From Candidatus Gastranaerophilales bacterium (lineage in GTDB: Bacteria > Cyanobacteriota > Vampirovibrionia > Gastranaerophilales > Gastranaerophilaceae), in the NCBI GenBank assembly GCA_017415185.1, contig JAFQHZ010000013.1, positions 26,118 through 90,117 on the forward strand: 64,000 nucleotides of DNA, written 5' to 3'. Positions 8,832 through 15,718 of the stretch are shown here, piece by piece. Position 1 is the first letter of the stretch; every line of letters starts with the position of its first letter. The position numbers were made by a program, and so were the translations under genes. A model generated the notes under the pieces. The model was not told the DNA's origin. It worked only from the letters and a program-made list of their open reading frames with translations, and did not search any database.

Positions 8832-8863
8832 GCATTCTAATATATATAATTATATATTTCAAG
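8832..8863 (-). promoter_or_regulatory. Shared promoter-like block upstream of pilin-like gene 1
   Basis: On the reverse strand TTGAAA and TAGAAT are separated by 17 alternating A/T bases, then GC. The same block, with 15-base spacers, precedes the pilin-like genes at 40508-40540 and 50443-50475. Confidence 0.65.
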
Positions 8864-8903
8864 CAAAGAAAAAATAAAAAAATAAGAAAATATGTATTTT
8901 TGT

Positions 8904-8932
8904 TTTACAAAAAACTTCATTTATGTTAATAT
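8904..8932 (+). promoter_or_regulatory. Promoter of rpaB with possible HLR1-like half site
   Basis: TTTACA (8904-8909), 17 bases, TAATAT (8927-8932). The -35 overlaps TTTACAAA, a perfect match to one half of the RpaB-binding HLR1 element known from Cyanobacteria; the second half is weak (5 of 8). Confidence 0.5.
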
Positions 8933-8984
8933 AACTTCAAAATATTAAATATTTTGTAATGTTATGAATAAGTAAGGAAGAGAA

Positions 8985-9731
8985 ATGACCAAAGACATCC
9001 AAGGTGAAGCTACTGATTCTAAACAAAAAATCCTTGTTGTGGATGATGAAGCTAGTATCAGAAGAATCTTAGAAACACGTCTTAAAATGGCCGGCTATAA
9101 CGTAGTTACCGCAGAAGACGGCGAAGAGGCAGTTGAATTATTCAACAAAACAAATCCTGATATCGTAATTTTAGATGTTATGATGCCAAAAATGGATGGT
9201 TATGGAGTTACACGCGAAATCAGAAGAGTTTCAGACGTTCCAATTATCATCTTAACAGCTTTAGGTGACGTTTCTGAAAGAATCACAGGTTTGGAATTAG
9301 GCGCAGACGACTATGTTATCAAACCATTCAGCCCTAAAGAACTTGAAGCTCGTGTTAAAGCAGTTTTAAGAAGAACAGTTAGCAAAGATGTAACTATTCC
9401 AACAGGCAAAACCACTAAAAACGTTATTACAACAGGTAATATCAAAATTGACACTGCAAGACGTCAAGTTTATCGCAAAAACGAAAGAATCCGTCTTACA
9501 GGCATGGAATTTAGCTTACTAGAATTATTAGTTAATAATTCAGGAACAGCATACTCAAGAAATGAAATTCTACAACACGTTTGGGCATATCCACCAGACC
9601 ATCGAATTGATACTCGTGTTGTTGATGTTCATATTTCAAGATTACGTTCCAAATTAGAAACAGATCCAGCTAATCCAGAGCTAATTTTGACAGCTCGTGG
9701 AATCGGTTATATGTTTCAACGCATAGGATAA
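8985..9731 (+). CDS. rpaB: OmpR-family response regulator, RpaB/Ycf27 orthologue
   Basis: Two-domain response regulator, 248 residues. The receiver spans about 15-130 with Asp20/Asp21, phosphoacceptor Asp64 (VILDVMMPKMDGYGV) and the KPFSPKELEARVKAVLRR linker; the winged helix follows, with RLTGMEFSLLELL and the terminal TARGIGYMFQ. Segments such as DDEASIRRILETRL and TALGDV...RITGLELGADDYV are near-verbatim cyanobacterial RpaB, an essential regulator of light and redox stress genes. AAGGAAG precedes the ATG. The cognate cyanobacterial kinase NblS is not in the window. In a non-photosynthetic genome its regulon must differ. Four bases separate it from the M14-like gene, so they are likely co-transcribed. 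Confidence 0.92.
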   Translation: MTKDIQGEATDSKQKILVVDDEASIRRILETRLKMAGYNVVTAEDGEEAVELFNKTNPDIVILDVMMPKMDGYGVTREIRRVSDVPIIILTALGDVSERITGLELGADDYVIKPFSPKELEARVKAVLRRTVSKDVTIPTGKTTKNVITTGNIKIDTARRQVYRKNERIRLTGMEFSLLELLVNNSGTAYSRNEILQHVWAYPPDHRIDTRVVDVHISRLRSKLETDPANPELILTARGIGYMFQRIG

Positions 9732-9735
9732 ATTA

Positions 9736-10335
9736 ATGAACAACATTAATTTAATTAAATTTCAAAACTCCGATTATGAGAAAAAACTCCTTATAATCGG
9801 AGTTTTTCATGGCGACGAAAAGCAAGGGGAATATTTTATTAATTCATATCTTAAAAAATCACCTTCTTTTGGCAAAAATTCGCTTTACTTTATACCAAAA
9901 CTTAACCCCTCAGGTACAAGAAAAAACAACAATGGGGTCGATTTAAATCGCAATTTTCCAACAAAAAATTGGGAATTAGGAGAAAAAACAAGCGATTATT
10001 ACGGCGGAGAAAAACCCGCAAGTGAAATTGAAACAAAATTTCTTGTTAATTTAATCAATGAAAACAATTTTAGCGCAATAATAACAATCCATGCTCCGTA
10101 TAAAACAGTCAACTACGACGGACCAGCGCAAGAGCTTGCAAAAAAAGTTTCAAAAATTGTTGGTTATCCGACATCTTCAGATATCGGCTATGCAACACCA
10201 GGAAGCTTTGGAACATATTGCGGAAAAGAGCGAAACATTCCAACATTAACAATTGAAGTTGATGAAGAAGAAAATATTGAACTATTGAATGGAAAATTCC
10301 ACACGATGTTTGAATATTTAAAAAACGAATTTTAA
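9736..10335 (+). CDS. M14-family zinc amidase/carboxypeptidase, MpaA-like
   Basis: Predicted zinc peptidase of 199 residues, small for the family. Zinc ligands are visible as GVFHGDEKQGE (HxxE) and the later ITIHAPY histidine; LNPSGTRKNNNGVDLNRNFP is the substrate-binding Asn-Arg block of M14 enzymes; the general base Glu is in TLTIEVDEEE. The compact form and NRNFP block match murein peptide amidase MpaA, which cuts the D-Glu-meso-diaminopimelate bond in recycled peptidoglycan peptides, but succinylglutamate desuccinylase/aspartoacylase relatives look similar. No signal peptide, so cytosolic. It starts 4 bases after rpaB and ends overlapping the convergent PHP gene by 4 bases. Confidence 0.8.
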   Translation: MNNINLIKFQNSDYEKKLLIIGVFHGDEKQGEYFINSYLKKSPSFGKNSLYFIPKLNPSGTRKNNNGVDLNRNFPTKNWELGEKTSDYYGGEKPASEIETKFLVNLINENNFSAIITIHAPYKTVNYDGPAQELAKKVSKIVGYPTSSDIGYATPGSFGTYCGKERNIPTLTIEVDEEENIELLNGKFHTMFEYLKNEF

Positions 10336-11183
10336 TTAGCTAATTCGATTCTTTTCTTTTCACGAATTAATTTGTCATATATCCAATCAGGGACGAAATT
10401 TTTGCCCATTAAAATTGTTCCATGGTTCATTGAAGGAGCGTGAAAATCCGAACCGCCAGTGACAATTAAACCAAATTGCTCAGCCAAACTTGAAAAATGT
10501 TCAACTGCAGCAGGAGAATGTTTTCTATGATATGCTTCAATTCCACGCAAGCCATAATTAACAAGTTCTTTTGTTAAACTATCAGCAATTTCAACATCAA
10601 TTGGATGAGCAAAAACAGGAATTCCGCCCGCCTCTGCAATAATTTCAACAGCGTCATGTGGAGAAACAGTTTTTCTTTCAACATAAACATCAGAATTATT
10701 GTTGATAAATTTTGCATAAGCTTCCATGATATTGGCGCTCCCGCCACAAGAAGTTATCGCACGAGCAATATGCGGACGACCAATTGAACCCATTGGCGCA
10801 ACAAGTTTTTGAATGTCTTCAAATTTAATTCTAATGCCTTCTTTTTTAGATAAAAGCTCGATGATTTGATGAGTTTGCTCAACTCTGGCTTTTTGTTGAA
10901 AATTAAGCATATCAATAAATTGCTGATTAGATTTATCCATAAAATAGCCAAGAATATGAACCTCAAAACCCTTAAAAATTGTGTTTATTTCAACACCAGG
11001 AATAACTTCGAGATTAAGATTATTTTGTTTTATATAGTCTTGAGCAATTTTGTGCGATAAAACATTGTCGTGATCTGTTAAAGCAATGCAATCAAGATTG
11101 CACTCAAGAGCAGTATCAACGATTTGCTCAGGACTTAGCATTCCATCAGAATAAGTTGTATGGATATGTAAATCAATCTTCAC
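10332..11183 (-). CDS. PHP-domain phosphoesterase, TrpH/YciV (RNase AM)-like
   Basis: PHP metallo-phosphoesterase of about 283 residues. It shows KIDLHIHTTYSDG, IALTDHDNV, PGVEIN, HILGYFM, the insert-bounded GRPHIARA, PVFAHPIDV and a C-terminal GGSDFHAP, the full set for the family that includes E. coli YciV/RNase AM, a 5'-3' RNA and 3',5'-bisphosphonucleotide phosphatase. GTG at 11183, with AGGAAA just upstream, aligns with the usual family N-terminus; an ATG at 11213 would add ten basic residues. It overlaps the 3' end of ymdB by 11 bases and completes the rny-ymdB-PHP operon, consistent with an RNA-turnover role. Confidence 0.86.
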   Translation of the reverse strand: MKIDLHIHTTYSDGMLSPEQIVDTALECNLDCIALTDHDNVLSHKIAQDYIKQNNLNLEVIPGVEINTIFKGFEVHILGYFMDKSNQQFIDMLNFQQKARVEQTHQIIELLSKKEGIRIKFEDIQKLVAPMGSIGRPHIARAITSCGGSANIMEAYAKFINNNSDVYVERKTVSPHDAVEIIAEAGGIPVFAHPIDVEIADSLTKELVNYGLRGIEAYHRKHSPAAVEHFSSLAEQFGLIVTGGSDFHAPSMNHGTILMGKNFVPDWIYDKLIREKKRIELAN

Positions 11184-11991
11184 TTTCCTTTTCCTCACAT
11201 GCACTATATTCAAAACTTATTCTATTAATGCTTGTCGCACAATTATTTGAAAACTCAATTTCGCAAGCATTAAGCACATAAGGAGAGCTTGTCTCCACTT
11301 CAAATCTTTCAGGTATTGATGTTATTAAGCGTTTAATAGAACCTTCGTATTCCATTCCAATAACGCTATTTTGACTTCCGCAAAAACCAACATCGCTAAG
11401 ATATGCGCAATTGTTGATTATTTTTTCATCAGCAGTTGGAACATGTGTATGTGTTCCAACAACAGCACTAACCCCCAATTCAAAAGCAAATTTAGCAAAG
11501 CAAATTTTTTCTGCAGTTGCTTCAGCATGAAAATCAACAAAAACGATTTTATTAGATAAATCCATTTCGTTTTTTAATTTGTTCATTAATTCTTCAATTG
11601 CACAAAAAGGGCAATCAATTGGAGGCATGAAGGTTTTACCTAGAAGATTTACAACAATAATTTTGTCATTAAAAATTCGATAACCTACACCTTTTGCGTC
11701 TTTGTGGTAATTATAAGGACGAATTAAAGCTTCGCTTTCATTGATATAATTTAATATATCTCTTTTATCCCAAATATGATTACCTGATGTCATTGCATTA
11801 ATTTTGCACTCAAGCAATTCATCATGATTTTTCTTTGTTAGACCAAAGCCATGACTTGCATTTTCAACATTTGCAATAACGAAGTCATATTCAGACGCTT
11901 TATTTTCATCAAGCAAAAAACGCTTAACAACTTCACGCCCAGAACGTCCAACAATATCGCCTATGAATAAAATTTTAAACTTTTCTGTCAT
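11173..11991 (-). CDS. ymdB: YmdB-family metallophosphoesterase
   Basis: Metallophosphoesterase of the TIGR00282/YmdB family, 272 residues, known as a 2',3'-cyclic nucleotide phosphodiesterase affecting biofilm and mRNA stability in Bacillus. Metal ligands are in FIGDIVGRSGR, IANVENASHG, TSGNHIWD, VDFHAEATAEK and GTHTHVPTADE, with the family-specific LSDVGFCGSQNSVIG near the end. It lies 11 bases downstream of rny, the classical rny-ymdB linkage, and overlaps the next PHP gene. Confidence 0.92.
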   Translation of the reverse strand: MTEKFKILFIGDIVGRSGREVVKRFLLDENKASEYDFVIANVENASHGFGLTKKNHDELLECKINAMTSGNHIWDKRDILNYINESEALIRPYNYHKDAKGVGYRIFNDKIIVVNLLGKTFMPPIDCPFCAIEELMNKLKNEMDLSNKIVFVDFHAEATAEKICFAKFAFELGVSAVVGTHTHVPTADEKIINNCAYLSDVGFCGSQNSVIGMEYEGSIKRLITSIPERFEVETSSPYVLNACEIEFSNNCATSINRISFEYSACEEKESED

Positions 11992-12002
11992 TTACCAAAT
12001 TG

Positions 12003-13541
12003 CTATTTTGCAATTTCGGTAACTCTCGCTTCTCTTACAACAGTTACTCGAATTTGACCAGGGTACTCCAGTTCATCCTCGATACGTTTTGCAATATCTC
12101 TTGCAAGTTTTGCACTTGCAACATCGTCAAATACTGAAGGTTGAACAATAACCCTAACCTCTCGACCTGCTGACACAGCAAATGTCTGCTTAATGCCTTC
12201 GTAGCTGTTAGCAATTTCTTCCAGCTTTTTAAGGCGTTTAATATAGATTTCAAGCGTGTCACGTCTTGCGCCAGGGCGACCAGCAGAAATTGTATCAGCA
12301 ATTTTAACCAAAGCATCAGTTAAAGAATTAACCGCAACGTCATCATGATGCGCTTCAATTGCATGAACAACAACTTCTTTTTCGCCATATCGACGAGCAA
12401 GGTCTGCACCAAGTTGAACGTGTGTTCCTTCTTGTTCTTGGTCCACTGCTTTTCCAATGTCATGCAATAAACCAGCACGTTTTGCTAATTTAACATCTGA
12501 ACCAAGTTCTGCGGCAAGCATTCCTGCAATTTGCCCAACTTCGATTGAGTGTTTTAAAACGTTTTGACCATAGCTTGTTCTATAATATAAGCGTCCAAGT
12601 GTTTTTGAAAGCTCTTTGTTAAGGTTCATAATTCCAAGGTCAACAGCAGCGCGTTCACCTTCTTGTTTAATTTTGTTTTCAATTTCTTTTAATGATTTTT
12701 CATATACTTCTTCAATTCGAACAGGGTGAATTCTTCCGTCTTGAATAAGTTTTTCAATAGTTAATTTTGCAACTTCTCTTCTTACAGGGTCAAATGAGGA
12801 TAATACAACCGCTTCAGGAGTATCATCAATGATTAAATCAACCCCAGTTAAAGTTTCAAGGGTTCTTATATTCCTACCTTCACGACCGATGATTCTACCT
12901 TTCATCTCGTCAGATGGCAAAGACACAACAGAAACACTAGTTTCAATAACTTGTTCAATTGCGCATTTTTGCATTGTTTGAGAAAGTATTTCACGAGCTT
13001 GTTCTTCTGCAGTTTCTTTAATTTTTAATTCGTTTTCACGAATCAATTGAATTTGCTCAGTTGCCAATTCGTCTTTTAATTGATTCAAAAGGGTTGTTTT
13101 AGCTTCTTCACGAGACATTTGAGCAACACGCTCAAGCTCTGTGATTTGTTTTGCAATTGTTTCAGCAAGATAATCTTCTTTTTGTTCTAATTCTTCATAT
13201 TTTTTATCAAGAACAATGCCTTTTTGGGCAACTTCTTGTCGAATTGAATCGATTTCGTCTTGCTTTTTGCTTAATTCATTTTGAATTTTGTCAAATTCAC
13301 TTTTTTTGGTTCTTTCAAGCTCGTCCAACTCCATTCTTTCTTTGTGCAATTGTTCACGAGCAGAAATCAAAGCTTCTTTTTTAAGAAATTCTTCTTTTTC
13401 TTTAAATTCTTGAATATATTTTTGTTCATTTTTTTCAAGCAATTCAGCTTTTGTTTTTTGCTTTGATAACAAATTAAAAATAAATGCACAAATTGCAACC
13501 AATACGCCAATTACTATGTATAATGTTGTAATAATATTAAT
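12003..13541 (-). CDS. rny: Ribonuclease Y
   Basis: Membrane-anchored endoribonuclease that initiates mRNA decay. Domains in order: N-terminal transmembrane helix, long charged coiled coil (to about residue 190), KH domain with GRIIGREGRNIRTLE, HD domain with HSIEVG and LLHDIGKAVD, and the C-terminal domain. The start is unusual. The first standard start codon in frame (TTG, 13502) would cut the transmembrane helix in half, yet the frame stays open upstream and encodes the missing half (NIITTLYIVIGV). No ATG, GTG or TTG occurs there; ATT at 13541, 9 bases after GAGG, would give 512 residues, close to the Bacillus protein (520). I use this as the likely start. First gene of the rny-ymdB-PHP operon. 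Confidence 0.85.
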   Translation of the reverse strand: MNIITTLYIVIGVLVAICAFIFNLLSKQKTKAELLEKNEQKYIQEFKEKEEFLKKEALISAREQLHKERMELDELERTKKSEFDKIQNELSKKQDEIDSIRQEVAQKGIVLDKKYEELEQKEDYLAETIAKQITELERVAQMSREEAKTTLLNQLKDELATEQIQLIRENELKIKETAEEQAREILSQTMQKCAIEQVIETSVSVVSLPSDEMKGRIIGREGRNIRTLETLTGVDLIIDDTPEAVVLSSFDPVRREVAKLTIEKLIQDGRIHPVRIEEVYEKSLKEIENKIKQEGERAAVDLGIMNLNKELSKTLGRLYYRTSYGQNVLKHSIEVGQIAGMLAAELGSDVKLAKRAGLLHDIGKAVDQEQEGTHVQLGADLARRYGEKEVVVHAIEAHHDDVAVNSLTDALVKIADTISAGRPGARRDTLEIYIKRLKKLEEIANSYEGIKQTFAVSAGREVRVIVQPSVFDDVASAKLARDIAKRIEDELEYPGQIRVTVVREARVTEIAK

Positions 13542-13788
13542 TGTCCTAATCCTCGTATAATCTGTATTTCACGATAGACGAATAACATTTGGTATTAAAT
13601 TTTATATATAAAAAATGATATAAGCCATCTTAATAATTTAATTCTACCATAAGATTCAAAAAAATAATATAGTTTAACAATTATTAAAATTTCCAACCAA
13701 ACGCTTGATTTAAAAAAAGACAAAAATGCTAAAATAATAATGTTGACTTAAAAAAATATTTTATTAAACAAATTAAAAAAGGATTATT

Positions 13789-14037
13789 ATGTTATCAAAT
13801 TTAGTTTCAATGATTACTCGTTCGCTTTCAAGCACAAATACGACTGCAATTTCGCAAGTCGCACCAAAATCAAACAATCCTTTTGCAACAAAAGACAACG
13901 AAAGTCCTTTTTTATCAACAACTTTTGGTTCAAGTTCAACATACGGCAAAAACCAACCCGTTGCAGGCGGTTATTTTGCCGGATATTATAACGGAAAGCC
14001 AAACATCGTTGGTAGAAAGCTTTTCATAGAAGTTTAA
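13789..14037 (+). CDS. Small Ser/Thr/Asn-rich hypothetical protein
   Basis: Unrecognised protein of 82 residues with AAGGA upstream of the ATG. Residues 5-50 are rich in Ser, Thr and Asn; the C-terminal part is Gly/Tyr-rich (AGGYFAGYYNGKPNIVG). No clear signal peptide or membrane segment. Its last 4 bases overlap the convergent gene. A TTGACT hexamer at about 13742 may be part of its promoter. Real gene status is supported by the ribosome site and the lack of any other feature in this interval. Confidence 0.6.
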   Translation: MLSNLVSMITRSLSSTNTTAISQVAPKSNNPFATKDNESPFLSTTFGSSSTYGKNQPVAGGYFAGYYNGKPNIVGRKLFIEV

Positions 14038-15335
14038 ACTTGATTATTTTTTGATTGTGCTTGTTTTTCTTGCTGAGCAATTGCAGGATTAACATTTGAA
14101 CCATAAAGCATTTTTCTCAATAATATTGTTAATTTTGGCTGAATTACCCCCATAATTCCTGCCGCAATTAAAATATTTGAAATTACAGCAACTGTTTTAA
14201 ATATTTTTGAGCCTTTTAAATTTTGAATGTTTTTACCCATATCTTCAAAATTATCAATTGCGCCTTTAATTGCCTTTTCGTCAATTGGCTTTAATAGGCT
14301 AATCGCACTTTTATCTTTAGTCAAACTAATCAAGCCTTCATTTTCTAATAAGCTTATAGCGGAATCTTTCACATCAAGATTTGTCAATGTATTTAAAACA
14401 TTATCAGAATTTTTTATCATTTCAAAAGAAGGCTTGGCATTTTTAATTGAATCAGCAAGATTTTCACTAAATAATGTTTTAGGGTCTAATTTAATTGGGC
14501 ATTTGATTAATTTTCCAATTCCTTCAAACGCCAATTGAATTGGTTTTGCAAGACCATAAATAAAAACAATTTGACAAATTTCTTTAAATGCTACTTCAGG
14601 AATTTCTTCTTTTCTTGCTTCTTTTAGTCTTGTTGTTGCAATAACACCATCTAAAATCATTGTGTTTTTAATCGGATTATACATAAACTCAGCCAAGCCG
14701 CCAGTGAAAGAAATATCCTTGCCTTTTTTCTTAGTTGAATCCATGAATGATTTAAAATTAATATTATCGCTTGCTTTTTTGTTATTTAATAAAGGTTTAG
14801 TTTTTTTATTTTGATTTTCTTTTTCGATTCTATCAGTTGTTGTTTTTTGTTTAAATTTAATAATTTTTGTCAAAGCAAAAGCAGCGGCCGTTGTTGCAAC
14901 AAGGAATTTACCAACAGCAAAGCCTTTATACATTTGTGCATTTGTGAAATTTTTTACAACAGGATTTGCTTTGTCTAATGAATCAAACAAATCTTTTTCC
15001 TTGCCTTTTGCAAGATTTGCAAGCTCTTGAAGTTTGTTTTTGTCATTCAAAAGTCTTGGATCAAATTTAGGGTTTAATTCAAAAATCGGATAAACAGTGG
15101 CTTCTAAAAATTTTTTAATTGCAGGAATTGCAAAAAGCCAAACTGCGCCTGTTCCAAATTCTTCAATAGCTTTTTCTCTGGCGTCGTCTTTTCCGCCTTC
15201 TTTTTTGTATGTGTAAACTGTTGCGCCGTCGCCAATCCAGTCTTTAATGACCATTGCAGCCAATGAATCGTCATTGTTTGCCAGTCCTGATAATAGCTTT
15301 ACAGAATTTGTTGATATAATGCTCGGTATTTTCAT
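14034..15335 (-). CDS. Large hypothetical membrane-associated protein (lineage family)
   Basis: Unrecognised 433-residue protein. The N-terminus MKIPSIISTNSVKLLSG resembles those of other unknown genes in this window. Hydrophobic stretches occur around residues 65-75 (GAVWLFAIPAI), 140-160 and near 385-405, the last followed by IQPKLTILLRKMLYGS. Internally it carries NINFKSF and DISFTGGL, two copies of the F-K/T-S/G motif. The general plan, with Lys-rich helices and a C-terminal hydrophobic helix plus a short tail, resembles 30395-31447 and 31447-32493. Its leader can form a long-range helix that hides the ribosome binding site (15341-15411). Function unknown. Confidence 0.75.
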   Translation of the reverse strand: MKIPSIISTNSVKLLSGLANNDDSLAAMVIKDWIGDGATVYTYKKEGGKDDAREKAIEEFGTGAVWLFAIPAIKKFLEATVYPIFELNPKFDPRLLNDKNKLQELANLAKGKEKDLFDSLDKANPVVKNFTNAQMYKGFAVGKFLVATTAAAFALTKIIKFKQKTTTDRIEKENQNKKTKPLLNNKKASDNINFKSFMDSTKKKGKDISFTGGLAEFMYNPIKNTMILDGVIATTRLKEARKEEIPEVAFKEICQIVFIYGLAKPIQLAFEGIGKLIKCPIKLDPKTLFSENLADSIKNAKPSFEMIKNSDNVLNTLTNLDVKDSAISLLENEGLISLTKDKSAISLLKPIDEKAIKGAIDNFEDMGKNIQNLKGSKIFKTVAVISNILIAAGIMGVIQPKLTILLRKMLYGSNVNPAIAQQEKQAQSKNNQV

Positions 15336-15340
15336 TTCTT

Positions 15341-15411
15341 CTCCTTACAAGTACAATTACAGACCCCAAATTAAGTTCATTAATTTTTGAACTCGTCGAT
15401 TAACTTGTAAG
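15341..15411 (-). promoter_or_regulatory. 5' leader structure sequestering a Shine-Dalgarno
   Basis: In the transcript of the 14034-15335 gene CTTACAAGT (15411-15403) can pair perfectly over 9 bp with ACTTGTAAG (15352-15344), whose end is the start of the TAAGGAG ribosome site. Between the arms a second stem GAGTTCA / TGAACTT forms. Either regulated translation or chance; see findings. Confidence 0.5.
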
Positions 15412-15516
15412 TTTGTTTTATTATTTTTCATCACTAACCCTTTATTAATACTATTAACACTTTTAATATTTTTTTATTGTTATTTTTCTATTAATTATAA
15501 ATATTTTTTTACAATA

Positions 15517-15543
15517 AAAAGACCCCTTTAAAAGAGGTCTTTT
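15517..15543 (-). terminator. Intrinsic terminator of the 28-codon ORF
   Basis: Eight-bp outer stem AAAAGACC / GGTCTTTT with an inner pairable CTTT/AAAG and flanking T residues on both strands. Confidence 0.8.
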
Positions 15544-15564
15544 GCATTTATAAAATAAAAAATT

Positions 15565-15651
15565 TTAATCTTTTTCAACCGGTATGCAAACAAGCCCTCT
15601 TTCATTTAGAGAGAACATACGTCGGAATAATTCAGCTAAAAATTTAATCAT
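15565..15651 (-). CDS. 28-residue small protein with amphipathic N-terminus
   Basis: Short ORF with ATG, a GAGG ribosome site 7 bases upstream, an AT-rich promoter-like region beyond, and a dedicated intrinsic terminator 22 bases after the stop. The product begins MIKFLAELFRRMFSL, an amphipathic basic helix, and ends ERGLVCIPVEKD. It stands alone between two reverse-strand genes. A membrane-active or regulatory microprotein is possible; no family is recognised. The gene structure, not similarity, supports it. Confidence 0.6.
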   Translation of the reverse strand: MIKFLAELFRRMFSLNERGLVCIPVEKD

Positions 15652-15718
15652 TTAATTACCTCAAATGTAATCGCATTAAAAATTATAACTCTATTTTTTA
15701 TTTTTGTCTATCATTTAA

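Noticed and set aside
8841..8860. A/T dinucleotide microsatellite upstream of pilin-like gene 1.
   Set aside because: The flanking TTGAAA and TAGAATGC are conserved in three places, so it is treated as promoter spacer; phase variation by repeat length remains possible but unsupported.
15421..15432. Possible leader peptide ATG upstream of the 14034-15335 gene.
   Set aside because: The frame stops after four codons (ATG AAA AAT AAT TAA).
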